Shown here: positions 50,054 through 58,551 of the stretch, one piece after another
Layout: each line of letters starts with the position of its first letter
How positions within the stretch are numbered: position 1 is the first letter of the stretch
DNA from: Burkholderiaceae bacterium
GTDB lineage: Bacteria > Pseudomonadota > Gammaproteobacteria > Burkholderiales > Burkholderiaceae_C
Length of the DNA stretch: 58,883 bases
NCBI GenBank assembly: GCA_004299095.1
Contig: SCQQ01000069.1
Location: 1-58,883 of the forward strand
Direction: 5' to 3'
Position numbers and translations under genes: made by a program
Notes under the pieces: model-generated
The model's database searches: none
What the model was told of the DNA's origin: nothing
The model's input: only the letters and a program-made list of their open reading frames with translations

Positions 50054-50914
50054 TCAGCCTTTCACGGCCGCGCTCGCAAAGACTGCCCAGTCGGCATGCC
50101 CGAAACCGTCCGCGATCCAGCGATCCATCTCGGCCGCGGCGGCCGGCATCGCGACCATGCGGTGGCCGGATTTCGCGCCTTCTTCCAGCGCCAGCCGCAC
50201 GTCCTTGCGCGCCATCGAAAGCTCCCACCCGGGGTGGTCGTTGTGCTTTGCCCGCGCGATGCGATCCAACATGCCGAGCGTCAGGCCCGTCATGTCGCGC
50301 TGGCCAAACAGGCGCTTGACCGTATCGAGCGGCAATCCGGCGCCTTGGGCCAAGCTCAACACGTCCGACAAGCCCGACATCATCGCCACCGAATACAGGT
50401 TGACGGCCAGCTTGGTCGCAGCCGCTACGCCGGGATCGTCGCCCAGGTTCAGCACCTCCCCGGTCATGGGCCCCAGTTCCGGCATCGCCTGCGCGATCAG
50501 CGCGGGGGCGCCGGACACCATCATCAAACCCGTCGCATCGAGCGCGTGCTGCGGCGCCATCAGCACTGGCGCGTGCAGGTAGCGGAGCCCCGCTTTCGAC
50601 CAGTCGGCAGCACGCTGCCTGGCCCCGCCGACCGAGGTCGTCGTGTGGTCCAGGATCAACGCACCCGGTTTCAGGTGCGGCCGCGCGCTCGCCAGTACCT
50701 CATCCACGGCCGCGTCATCGCGCAACGTCAAGTGGACGATGTCGGCTCCCTCCACGGCAGCGCCAGGCGACGGTGCCATTTCCGCGCCCTCGGCGGTCAG
50801 CGCCTGCGCTTTGGCGGCCGTGCGGTTCCAGACGCGCACGGCCTGTTTCCGCCGCAGCATCGCCCGCACAAAAGCCGCCCCCAGCAGCCCGGTTCCCAAA
50901 TACGCTCGCGTCAT
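50054..50914 (-). CDS. NAD(P)-dependent beta-hydroxyacid dehydrogenase-like protein
   Basis: The 286-residue protein starts MTRAYLGTGLLGAAFVRAML, a Rossmann motif of the form GTGLLG where the family usually has GLGxMG. It continues with the WNRTAAKAQAL segment for NADP preference. The catalytic lysine region of 3-hydroxyisobutyrate dehydrogenases appears as AAATKLAVNLYSVAMM. It may reduce or oxidise small hydroxyacids, or act as an imine reductase, as many members of this family do. GGAGA lies seven bases before the ATG. No operon partner is evident. Confidence 0.83.
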   Translation of the reverse strand: MTRAYLGTGLLGAAFVRAMLRRKQAVRVWNRTAAKAQALTAEGAEMAPSPGAAVEGADIVHLTLRDDAAVDEVLASARPHLKPGALILDHTTTSVGGARQRAADWSKAGLRYLHAPVLMAPQHALDATGLMMVSGAPALIAQAMPELGPMTGEVLNLGDDPGVAAATKLAVNLYSVAMMSGLSDVLSLAQGAGLPLDTVKRLFGQRDMTGLTLGMLDRIARAKHNDHPGWELSMARKDVRLALEEGAKSGHRMVAMPAAAAEMDRWIADGFGHADWAVFASAAVKG

Positions 50915-51115
50915 GGACGTTCTCCAGAAAACAACTGAAACAGGCAACGAGCGTAACGCAAGCGAGCGCGTATGGGGGTGTGCTTGCCGCACGGGATTCG
51001 AGGTGATTCAACCTGGTCGACGGAACGCACAGACATATCGACGCGTTGTCCACTCGTGCGACCCAGGCGCCCGGGCCGCGCCCGGCGCGACGCCGCCACC
51101 CGCGCCATTCGAGCG

Positions 51116-51403
51116 TCAAACCGACGGCCGGCACTCGAACGTCGGGAACGGCTGCACGCCGATCTCCGTCACATCAACCGCCACCACCTGCGACCGCGGC
51201 GGACCCTGCCGCGCCCAGTCAACGATTGCTGCAACCGCATCGATGGGCCCTTGCACGACCGCTTCGACGCTGCCATCAGCCCGATTGCACACCCAACCCA
51301 CCACCCCCAGCCGCTCGGCCTCCGTCACCATGCTGGCGCGAAACCCGACCCCTTGGACAACGCCCCGGATGTTCAGATGACGTGCGACGATTTTTGGCGA
51401 CAT
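51116..51403 (-). CDS. acyP: Acylphosphatase
   Basis: The 95-residue protein is a complete acylphosphatase. It has the phosphate-binding loop IRGVVQGVGFRASM with the catalytic Arg, and the catalytic Asn in GWVCNRADGSVEAVVQG. It hydrolyses carboxyl-phosphate bonds such as acetyl- or carbamoyl-phosphate in the cytoplasm. Length equals the family norm. The ATG at 51403 has no strong ribosome binding site. Confidence 0.93.
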   Translation of the reverse strand: MSPKIVARHLNIRGVVQGVGFRASMVTEAERLGVVGWVCNRADGSVEAVVQGPIDAVAAIVDWARQGPPRSQVVAVDVTEIGVQPFPTFECRPSV

Positions 51404-51535
51404 GATCGGTAATGAAACGCCTCGGACTGCCGAGCACGTCAGGACTTTTCAAGCGGCGCCAGCCGGCATGTGTCCGACCGGAATGATCGACCCGCGATTG
51501 CACCGTCGGCAGTTCAATGCGCGGGCGCGATTCAT

Positions 51536-52732
51536 TCAGCGCGGCGCGGGAAGCGGATGGTCCGGCGCCATCGCCGCTGCCACGCTGGACAAAATGGCCT
51601 GGCCGGCGTCCTGCTTGACGTTGCCGTTCGGGTCAAACGCATCGGGCCGATACGTGGTGATCACGGCGATGGCCACTTTGCCCTGCGGCAGGTAGCCCAC
51701 CGCCGCACCGCTTCCAGCGAAGAACTTGTTGCCGGTGATCCACGGGCCCTGCAGGATGACAGCGAGTCCGAAAGAAAACGCTTCGGTGTTCTGACGGCAC
51801 GCCGGGCAACTGCCATCGCCCACCTTGTGGCCGAAACCGATCAAGTGCGGAAGCACCTGCGCGTCGCGCGACGCGGACGACAGGAGCCTGCCCGAGCCAA
51901 TGGCAGCGATCGAGGTGGCCAGATCGGCGGCGTCGCTGGTCTGCAGAGCGCCTGCGGGCGCAGTCCAGGATGGATTCCATAACGTGGAATCCTCGTAAGT
52001 CCCATTGCGCTCAGTGCTGAAGGTGTGCAGTACCGGCGGCGGAATGTCGGGCGTGTCCGAGCCTTGCGTATGGCGCAGGCCCATGGGCTTGAAGATGTAC
52101 TGCGCCATCAAGTCACTGAGCGGCTTGCCCGCAGCCTTTTCAAGCACCTCGCCCAAAATCGCGTAATTCGTGTGCGCATAGGCCCAGTTGGTACCGGGCG
52201 CGAACATGGGCGTGGCCGAAGTGCCGATCTGGATCAATTCGTCGGTGCTCCACTGCCGGTCGGGGTCGGTCTTGAGAGCCTCTTCTACTTTGGGTCGATA
52301 GACGTAATCGGCGTAGCCCGATGTCGAGTTGGCCAGCATGAGCAGCGTGATCTGATCGGCTCGCGGCAAATCCGGCAGGTATTTCGAGAGCGGATCGCTC
52401 AGGTGCACATTCATCCGCGGGTCGTCGACCAATTCCAGCAGGATCGTCGTGAGGTAGCTGTACGCCACGAAGCCGTTGCGCACCTTCATGTCGGCCGTGG
52501 CGGGAACGCCGGGCAGCGATTCGCCCAGCGCCTCGGTAAAGACCGGCTGGTCGTCCACCGTGACGCGCAGGATCAGCGCCCGCAGGTCGTAGGTTGCCAT
52601 CGCGTCCTGGGCGATGGCGGCGACTTGGTCGCAATTCGGGCACGGCGGCCCCTCGGCTTGGCCATCGCCGCTGCACGCCAACAGCAGGCAGGCACTGCCC
52701 ACGACCCACAGCGTTTTCTGAAAACGAAACAT
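51536..52732 (-). CDS. Lipoprotein with beta-lactamase/serine-hydrolase fold, SxxK absent
   Basis: The 398-residue protein has a lipoprotein signal with lipobox LLAC (Cys20), so it is probably anchored in a membrane. The mature domain aligns with the class C beta-lactamase/PBP-like (serine hydrolase) fold through LLMLANSTSGYADY, FAPGTNWAYAHTNYAILGEV and the IFKPMGLRHTQ segment. The usual catalytic SxxK site, expected near NGFVAYSYLTT, is replaced by FVAY, and YxN reads YAH. It carries two CxxC pairs (CPNC near the N-terminus, CPAC near residue 310). GGAG lies seven bases before the ATG at 52732. It may be a non-catalytic or differently catalytic member. Confidence 0.82.
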   Translation of the reverse strand: MFRFQKTLWVVGSACLLLACSGDGQAEGPPCPNCDQVAAIAQDAMATYDLRALILRVTVDDQPVFTEALGESLPGVPATADMKVRNGFVAYSYLTTILLELVDDPRMNVHLSDPLSKYLPDLPRADQITLLMLANSTSGYADYVYRPKVEEALKTDPDRQWSTDELIQIGTSATPMFAPGTNWAYAHTNYAILGEVLEKAAGKPLSDLMAQYIFKPMGLRHTQGSDTPDIPPPVLHTFSTERNGTYEDSTLWNPSWTAPAGALQTSDAADLATSIAAIGSGRLLSSASRDAQVLPHLIGFGHKVGDGSCPACRQNTEAFSFGLAVILQGPWITGNKFFAGSGAAVGYLPQGKVAIAVITTYRPDAFDPNGNVKQDAGQAILSSVAAAMAPDHPLPAPR

Positions 52733-52912
52733 GACCTCTCTCCAGATTTCCACCAACCATCTTGTGGCAAGCCGCCCGGGCCTCGCCTTCCCGCTCATGG
52801 CGTGCGATAGCGTGGGGATTCGCGCGATTGTGCGGCGCGCGGCCTGACCGCCGTTCGCTCGTCCGCCGAAAAGCCGCGAATCCACGCAATCCACCACGTG
52901 CGCGCATCGCAC

Positions 52913-52941
52913 TTGCCGTCACTATCATCGGTTGATATCCA
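52913..52941 (+). promoter_or_regulatory. Possible promoter of yghU
   Basis: TTGCCG (52913-52918) and TATCCA (52936-52941) are 17 bases apart, and the GTG start follows 25 bases later. The hexamers are weak matches, but the spacing and position suit a sigma-70 promoter in the divergent gap with the lipoprotein gene. Confidence 0.35.
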
Positions 52942-52966
52942 TTACCCGATACGAAAGAGAATCGCT

Positions 52967-53812
52967 GTGCCCAACACCTATACACCCCCCGCCGTCTGGA
53001 CCTGGGACAAGTCGTCCGGCGGCAAATTCGCCAACATCAACCGCCCGATTTCCGGCGCCACGCACGAGAAGGAACTGCCGGTGGGCAAGCACCCGCTGCA
53101 GCTCTACTCGCAAGGCACGCCCAACGGCGTCAAGATCACGATCATGCTGGAGGAGCTGCTGGCCGCGGGCCACGCCGGCGCCGAATACGACGCGTGGCTG
53201 ATCGAGATCGGCAAGGGCGACCAGTTCGGCAGCGGCTTCGTCGCCGTCAACCCGAATTCCAAGATCCCGGCGCTGGTCGATCGCAGCGGCCCTGCGCCGC
53301 TGCGCCTCTTCGAGTCCGGTGCCATCTTGGTTCATCTGGCGGAAAAATTCGGCGCCTTCCTGCCCAAGACCGATCCGGGCCGCGCCGAGTGCCTGTCATG
53401 GCTGTTCTGGCAAGTGGGCAGCGCGCCGTATCTGGGCGGCGGCTTTGGCCATTTCTACTCTTACGCGCCCGAGAAGTGGGAGTACCCCATCAACCGCTTC
53501 GCCATGGAAACCAAGCGCCAGCTCGACGTGCTCGACCGGCACCTGGCGCAGCGCGACTACATGACCGGCAGCGACTATAGCATCGCCGACATGGCCATCT
53601 GGCCCTGGTACGGCGCCCTGGCATTGGGCAAACTGTACGGCAACTCGGGCAAATTCCTGGCGGTGGAGGAATACCGGCACCTGCAGCGCTGGGCCCACCA
53701 GATCGCCACCCGCCCGGCCGTCAAGCGCGGCCGGCGCGTCAACAGCACCAGCGGCTCGGGCCTGCGCGAGCGGCACGCGGCGTCCGACTTCGATGGGCTG
53801 GCAGCTGACTGA
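52967..53812 (+). CDS. yghU: Glutathione-dependent disulfide-bond oxidoreductase YghU
   Basis: The 281-residue protein matches E. coli YghU in length and in long conserved runs: YTPPAVWTWDKSSGGKFANI, NRPISGATHEKELPVGKHPL, QLYSQGTPNGVKITIMLEEL and GGGFGHFYSYAPEKWEYPIN. YghU is a nu-class GST that binds two glutathiones and reduces disulfide bonds rather than conjugating electrophiles. The start is GTG (52967) with AAAGAGA upstream. The conserved C-terminal tail ERHAASDFDGLAAD is intact. Confidence 0.95.
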   Translation: MPNTYTPPAVWTWDKSSGGKFANINRPISGATHEKELPVGKHPLQLYSQGTPNGVKITIMLEELLAAGHAGAEYDAWLIEIGKGDQFGSGFVAVNPNSKIPALVDRSGPAPLRLFESGAILVHLAEKFGAFLPKTDPGRAECLSWLFWQVGSAPYLGGGFGHFYSYAPEKWEYPINRFAMETKRQLDVLDRHLAQRDYMTGSDYSIADMAIWPWYGALALGKLYGNSGKFLAVEEYRHLQRWAHQIATRPAVKRGRRVNSTSGSGLRERHAASDFDGLAAD

Positions 53813-53956
53813 CTGGGAGCTATCGCGCCCGCGGCACCTTGCCAGCGAACACGCGCACCGCCAAGCACAAGCGGCACGGCGGCGCTGCCGGATGCCGGGA
53901 ATCAGCGGCCTGGCACCTGCTCGCCCCATGTCGACTTGCGTGCAACCACGCCGCGC

Positions 53957-54520
53957 CTACGCGTGGCCGCGCCGCATGAATACGAGTTTGCGCTGCACAC
54001 GCACGAGGATTATTGCGTGCATGGCCACGGCAAAAACGAGGTCGCCGGCATGGGCCGCCAGCGATCCGGCGCCCGCCAAATCGACCTGGCGCAGCGTAAA
54101 GATGCCAAGCGGGATGAACACAATCAACGCCGTGACGAGCCCGGGGTTGTAGCGGCGGAAGACGACCGCATGCACGACATGCACGGCACGAACGCGTTCA
54201 CGAGGACCAGGTACGCCACCACCAGAGTCCACCCCGGATTGACCTCGGCCGCACCATAGAGGGACAGCGTGACCACGCCTCAGACGACGGGCACGTTCGT
54301 GACGAACACGGCCAGCGGCGAGAGAACGTCAAAGCCACGGCCGATGGTTTCGTTGAAGAAGGGCTGAAAGCGGTTGCGGTCGTGCTCTTCATACTGGTGA
54401 ATCAGGTACGCCGGCAAGGACAGCGACCAAGCCGGCAGTCAGAGGCGGCGCGAGCGCGAGCAACAGGATGCCGGCAAAAACTCCGCCGTAGACCCAGTTC
54501 GAAATCGGCCGTTGCAGCAT
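53957..54520 (-). pseudogene. HXXEE-domain membrane protein, disrupted
   Basis: The ATG at 54520 opens MLQRPISNWVYGGVFAGILL and two hydrophobic stretches. Near 54411-54430 the frame shifts and resumes as LPAYLIHQYEEHDRNRFQPF, the HxxEE signature itself. A TGA (54280-54282) interrupts VPVV-GVV where the family has Trp, so TGG probably became TGA. A second shift near 54190 restores the first frame, which runs from VVHAVVFRRYNPGLVTALIV to the stop at 53957. The total span (188 codons) equals an intact protein. Two compensating frameshifts and a nonsense codon make it a pseudogene unless sequencing errors explain them. Confidence 0.8.
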
Positions 54521-54619
54521 GGCGCGATCGTGATGGCTGCCTTCCAAGCAGCCCTGACGACAACCACGGCATCGGGAACGCGCAGGCGCTGCGGCCGATG
54601 CGATTCCTAAAATCCGGCC

Positions 54620-54856
54620 ATGCAGAACCACGGCCCCGCAGCAAACCAGATCGTCGAGCTTTCGTGCGCGCAGCTGGCGCGCTTTCGGGCGTGGTTCGCG
54701 ACGCACAAAGACATGGCTCTGGGCGACGGCGGCACCGGCGAAGACGCATCCGAGCGGCTGGAAGCGCTGACGCAGTCCGCGCTCGACGTGGCGCGCCAAA
54801 TCCCGGCGGACGGCAGTGCGTGCGGACGGCGGCGCACGCACTGCGAAACGCATTGA
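54620..54856 (+). CDS. Small hypothetical protein
   Basis: A 78-residue frame starts at an ATG just after an AAAATCC leader. The first 60 residues (with ARFRAWFATHKDMALGDGG) read like a helical, Glu- and Ala-containing small protein, while the tail GSACGRRRTHCETH looks like read-through of non-coding text. No family is recognised. It lies 20 bases before the prmB leader region on the same strand, between the disrupted HXXEE gene and prmB. It may be a real small gene or a truncated one. Confidence 0.4.
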   Translation: MQNHGPAANQIVELSCAQLARFRAWFATHKDMALGDGGTGEDASERLEALTQSALDVARQIPADGSACGRRRTHCETH

Positions 54857-54969
54857 GGCATTGAACCCACAGGCCGGTCGCTGGCCGCAACCGCGCGCCG
54901 GATGGCGGTGCGAACGTGCACCTGGCGAGAATTTCCGCGCGTGATTCCATCCGTCGGAAAATCACCCAC

Positions 54970-55998
54970 ATGGCAACCTTGGGCAACCCGGCAATTTTGC
55001 ACACGCTGTCCTACGGCGGCACCGTGGACGAATTGGTCGCCCGTGGCGCGGCATGCCTGACGGCCGCCGGCGTCGCCTTCGGCCACGGCACCAGCAACGC
55101 GCACGATGAAGCGGCCTGGCTGGTGCTCTGGTGCCTGGGCCTGCCGCTCGACACGCCGCTTGGCGGCGATCCCGGCTCGCAAGGCGGCCAAACGGTCCCC
55201 GCCACCGACCAGGCGCGGGTTGCCGCGCTGTTCGAGGAACGTATCGCTTCGCGCAAGCCCGCCGCCTACCTCACGCACGAAGCGTGGCTTGCCGGCGTGC
55301 CGTTCTACGTCGACGAGCGCAGCATCGTGCCGCGCAGTTTCATCGCCGAGCTGCTGGCGGATGGCCGCATCGACCCGTGGTTGAGTGACCGCACCCGGCG
55401 CGTTCTCGACCTGTGCACCGGAGGCGGCAGCCTGGCCGTGCTCGCCGCGCTGGCCTGGCCGGAAGTGGACGTGACCGGCGCCGACATTTCGTCCGACGCC
55501 CTGGCCGTCGCGCGCATCAACGTGGACCGGCACGGCCTGCAACAGCGCGTGCACCTGCTGCCATCCGACGGCCTTGCCGCCTGCCCCGGCCGCTGGGACC
55601 TGATCCTGTGCAACCCGCCCTACGTCAACGCGCAGAGCATGGCGCGCTTGCCGGCCGAATACCGCGCCGAGCCGGCGCTGGCGCTGGCCGGTGGCAGCGA
55701 CGGCATGGACTTCATCCGCCGCCTGCTGGCCGAGGCACCGGCGCACCTGAGCGAAGACGCCGTGCTGGTGCTCGAAATCGGCAACGAGCGCGCGCACTTC
55801 GAAGCCGCTTTCCCCGACCTGCCCGTGTTCTGGATGGAAACCAGCGCCGGCAGCGACCAGGTCGTGCTCATCACGCGGCAGGCGCTGCAGAACTTGGGCG
55901 TCGCAGGCGCCGGTCGGAGTCGGCCTGCAGTTGCAGAATCCCCCGCACCGGGATATCGTCGGCCTCATTCATCCTCGGCAACTGGAGATCGCAAATGA
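54970..55998 (+). CDS. prmB: 50S ribosomal protein L3 N5-glutamine methyltransferase
   Basis: The 342-residue SAM-dependent enzyme methylates a glutamine of ribosomal protein L3. Its SAM motif is VLDLCTGGGSLAVLAALAWP, the acidic loop is VTGADISSDALAVARIN, and the catalytic NPPY motif appears in ILCNPPYVNAQSMA. The N-terminal helical part carries VPFYVDERSIVPRSFIAELL, specific for PrmB over PrmC. About 30 residues beyond the usual end (after ALQNLG) look unstructured. The ATG at 54970 is preferred over a GTG at 54916 because the family starts there. Its stop overlaps the start of a 33-residue gene. Confidence 0.93.
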   Translation: MATLGNPAILHTLSYGGTVDELVARGAACLTAAGVAFGHGTSNAHDEAAWLVLWCLGLPLDTPLGGDPGSQGGQTVPATDQARVAALFEERIASRKPAAYLTHEAWLAGVPFYVDERSIVPRSFIAELLADGRIDPWLSDRTRRVLDLCTGGGSLAVLAALAWPEVDVTGADISSDALAVARINVDRHGLQQRVHLLPSDGLAACPGRWDLILCNPPYVNAQSMARLPAEYRAEPALALAGGSDGMDFIRRLLAEAPAHLSEDAVLVLEIGNERAHFEAAFPDLPVFWMETSAGSDQVVLITRQALQNLGVAGAGRSRPAVAESPAPGYRRPHSSSATGDRK

Positions 55999-56096
55999 AA
56001 GGTGTTGAAAAAAACAGGGATTCGAAGAAGAAACCACAGAAGACGCTAAAGGAAAAACGGGCCGAAAAACAGGCCAAGAAGACCGCGGGCGGTTGA
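55995..56096 (+). CDS. 33-residue lysine-rich small protein
   Basis: The ATG at 55995 overlaps the prmB stop (ATGA), with GGAGA seven bases upstream. It encodes a very basic peptide, MKGVEKNRDSKKKPQKTLKE followed by KRAEKQAKKTAGG, stop at 56094-56096. About 40 percent of the residues are Lys or Arg. Similar Lys-rich peptides of 35-60 residues occur in many betaproteobacteria without known function. The strong ribosome binding site, the coupling to prmB and a terminator 57 bases downstream support a real gene. Confidence 0.7.
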   Translation: MKGVEKNRDSKKKPQKTLKEKRAEKQAKKTAGG

Positions 56097-56152
56097 CCAC
56101 CGGCTTGACGGAGGCAACCGCGCAAGCACCGAACCGCAGCCCTCAAACATCG

Positions 56153-56190
56153 AACGCCGCTGCCCGCACACCGCGCAGCGGCGTTTTATT
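56153..56190 (+). terminator. Terminator after prmB and its small downstream gene
   Basis: An 11-base-pair stem, AACGCCGCTGC with GCAGCGGCGTT, closes an 11-base loop and is followed by TTATTTG. It lies 57 bases past the small gene and closes the unit. Confidence 0.85.
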
Positions 56191-56388
56191 TGCACGCCAA
56201 TTGCCGAATCGGAACACAAGGTGCCATGACTCCGGAGGTCTGCAATCCGCCAGCGGCTGCGTCACCGGCCAGACGCTGCACATCAATGGCAGGCCGCTGA
56301 CGACGGATCGAGAGCGTCACGCCCCGACTGCGCCTCTAGCATGGCAGTACGAGACGCCGAATCCCGACGTCCCGCCTCAGGCACGACG

Positions 56389-57315
56389 TCACGCCACGCG
56401 GAACGGCCGGATCATGCCCAGATCGAAGTGCGGTGCGCCCGTCTTGGGATCGGGGACGAAGCAGATGGCGAAATAGTCGGCCGGTTGCAGATCGAAGACC
56501 ACCCAATTGACGGCGCCGGAGTTCATCGGCGCGGTGCCGGCAACGCTGGTGAACGGTGGCGGGGCCGACGGTACTGGCGTTGCCGATCCGGGCTTGGGCG
56601 GCGCCGTCAGGATCGCCTTGACCTCGTCGTACGAATGGCCGGGCGCCAGGCGGTTCAACACCATCTCGTGCAACTCGGCGCCGGTATTGATGACTTTCCA
56701 TACGTGCCGCCCGGGCCGAATCTTCTGCGGCAACCCGTCGAAGGAGAAATCGACGAGGTCGACCGTGGCCTCCGTCTCTGGGGCGGCCCCTTCGTCAGCG
56801 GACGGTGTCACCACCAGCGGCGCCAGCATGCCCATCTGATAGTGCGGCATGTCGTGCGCATTGGGGACCATGCAGATCACGGCGTATCGGCCGGCCGCAA
56901 GACGGACGACGGCGCGAGACGTCTGCCCGGGATCGACGGAGCCCGGTCCGCCCACGGAATCCGCCAGCGCGAAAAGCGCTCCCGCATCGCCGCTTTTGGC
57001 GGCTGCCGTGAATTCGGCCAATGTCTTGCCCGGATGCAGGCGCATGAACATGACGTGATGCGCCTCATGGCCACGGTTGTGCAACGTGATTTCGGTATAG
57101 CCGCTGGGCGCGGTTGCGGGAAGCTCGAACCGATAGTCGGTCGCCCGGATCACGAGCCGGCGCCGCGGCAGCACTGCTGCCTGGGCATCGCGCGCGCCAT
57201 GCAGCGTGCCCAGCGACATCAGCCCGACCGCAGTCAAACCCTGGATCGCCCACCGGCGCGTCAACCCGGATTCCAAACTCGGTCGGCTCACGCACCGTTG
57301 CAGAACTTTCACCAT
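56389..57315 (-). CDS. Secreted protein with two cupredoxin-like domains
   Basis: The 308-residue protein has a signal peptide (about residues 1-46) with a twin arginine (LTRRWAIQGL), so Tat export is possible. The mature part is a tandem repeat. Domain 1 (about 52-185) has YTEITLHNRGHEAHHVMFMR and YAVICMVPNAHDMPHYQMGM. Domain 2 (about 195-308) has VWKVINTGAELHEMVLNRLA and FAICFVPDPKTGAPHFDLGM. Each repeat offers His, Cys, His and Met in the order of a type 1 copper site, with a longer Cys-His spacing than plastocyanin. A GGAGA box precedes the ATG at 57315. Copper binding is likely but unproven. Confidence 0.8.
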   Translation of the reverse strand: MVKVLQRCVSRPSLESGLTRRWAIQGLTAVGLMSLGTLHGARDAQAAVLPRRRLVIRATDYRFELPATAPSGYTEITLHNRGHEAHHVMFMRLHPGKTLAEFTAAAKSGDAGALFALADSVGGPGSVDPGQTSRAVVRLAAGRYAVICMVPNAHDMPHYQMGMLAPLVVTPSADEGAAPETEATVDLVDFSFDGLPQKIRPGRHVWKVINTGAELHEMVLNRLAPGHSYDEVKAILTAPPKPGSATPVPSAPPPFTSVAGTAPMNSGAVNWVVFDLQPADYFAICFVPDPKTGAPHFDLGMIRPFRVA

Positions 57316-57399
57316 GTCTGTCTCCTGAAAACTGCGGCATGTCGCCGCGCTTTTGAATGCGTCCCGATGGGAGCTGGCACGACGGTCGCCGCCACCCAC

Positions 57400-57684
57400 C
57401 GCCCCAATTGTCGTAGCGCGCCACCGTGAAAACAATCAGCACGGACACGTGCACCGCATAGACCGCGATGGTCGGCATGGGCACGGCGGGCATGATCACC
57501 GCCATCTCGGTCATCGGGCGCACGTTCAGTTCGATGTGCGCCGGCACCGAGAGCTTGCGGACCAGCGGGCCGACCACGAAGCCCAGGAACAGGGCGACGA
57601 GCGTCGGTCGGCGCCCAACGCGACGTGCAAGAAAGGTGAGCGACCAGACGCGGTTGGCGGCGATCAGCGCGATGTGGTGTTCAT
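57400..57684 (-). pseudogene. Broken small membrane-protein gene
   Basis: The TetR stop overlaps an ATG (ATGA, 57681-57684), as in coupled genes, but that frame stops after six codons. One frame over, the sequence reads ALIAANRVWSLTFLARRVGR, TLVALFLGFVVGPLVRKLSV and IAVYAVHVSVLIVFTVARY, which looks like three membrane spans. No start codon serves this frame, and downstream it runs without a natural end into the cupredoxin gene. I read it as a frameshifted membrane-protein gene of unrecognised family. Confidence 0.5.
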
Positions 57685-58307
57685 CGGTCTTGCTTCGAGG
57701 TTTGCCGCCGCGCCGCGTCGACCAGCGCGCGAATGGCCCAGTGCTTGACGCGCGCCGCTTCGGCGTCGTCGACGTTCAGCACATCCCGGAACACGATCAG
57801 CTCCTCGGTGCCGATGAACAATGCCAGCGCTTTCACCAGCTTGTCGAAGGCCGCCGGCCGGAACTGCTTTTTCGCCGGCGCCAGCGCAGTCTGGATGAGA
57901 CGCGCGCGCCGGTTCTGGCGCACCGGGAGATCCCTGGCGCCCGTGTGCCGGGCGCGCTGGGTGACGGCGTGCGCCAGCATCATCCGGATCGACACCTCGT
58001 TCTTGACCAGCATGGCGTGCATCGCCACTTCCGCCCGAATCAGGCGTTCCGCCGGATCGTCGCTGGCGTCGCCGCTGAACACGATGTCGGGATCGGGCGC
58101 CGCCACGTCCAATGCCGCTTCGTTCAGCAGGGACGCGATATTCGGAAAATAGCGATAGGCCGTGGCACGCGACACCAGCGCGGCCTGCGCCACGTCCTCG
58201 AGACTGGGCTTGCGGCCTTGCTGCACGAGCCGGGCGGCGGCCTGCAGCAGATCCTTGCGGGTCCGCCGGCGCCGGTTCGAAAGCTGGCGATCGCTCGCGG
58301 CGGGCAT
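57681..58307 (-). CDS. TetR/AcrR family transcriptional regulator
   Basis: The 208-residue protein has a TetR helix-turn-helix in residues ~14-65: RRTRKDLLQAAARLVQQGRK, SLEDVAQAALVSRATAYRYF. The C-terminal ligand domain is helical, with AEVAMHAMLVKNEVSIRMML. Its ATG follows the stop of a truncated NTF2-like gene by one base, so the two are co-transcribed. The regulator is divergent from a DHA2-type efflux gene that starts at 58748, a common arrangement in which TetR represses the pump. Confidence 0.88.
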   Translation of the reverse strand: MPAASDRQLSNRRRRTRKDLLQAAARLVQQGRKPSLEDVAQAALVSRATAYRYFPNIASLLNEAALDVAAPDPDIVFSGDASDDPAERLIRAEVAMHAMLVKNEVSIRMMLAHAVTQRARHTGARDLPVRQNRRARLIQTALAPAKKQFRPAAFDKLVKALALFIGTEELIVFRDVLNVDDAEAARVKHWAIRALVDAARRQTSKQDR

Positions 58308-58308
58308 G

Positions 58309-58527
58309 TCAGGCCTGCGGCAGGCGCCGGATGATCGCGGCCAGATCCATCCGCACGTTCCCGCGGGTGATCTCGCCGTTGGCCGTGAACTCCAGCACGT
58401 GCAGCAGGCGGCATTGCGGCGGGCGGCCCTTGCCCCCAAAACCGAAACGCGCATCCATCCGGCGATCCATTCCCGCTTTCGTCATGCCCATGATCGTGTG
58501 CTCCCAGGCCACGCTCGCGCAAGCCAA
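58309..58527 (-). pseudogene. Truncated NTF2/SnoaL-like protein
   Basis: The frame encodes a 72-residue segment: MACASVAWEHTIMGMTKAGM, DARFGFGGKG, LLHVLEFTANGEITRGNVRM and DLAAIIRRLPQA. This reads like the second half of an NTF2/SnoaL-like domain (HVLEFTANGEI.R). A TAG lies six codons upstream of the TTG that could start it, so the first ~60 residues of a normal domain are missing. It lies just behind a promoter and ahead of tetR. It may be a remnant or a leader peptide with regulatory effect. Confidence 0.5.
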
Positions 58528-58551
58528 GCGCCCGCCCTACAATCTGTGACA

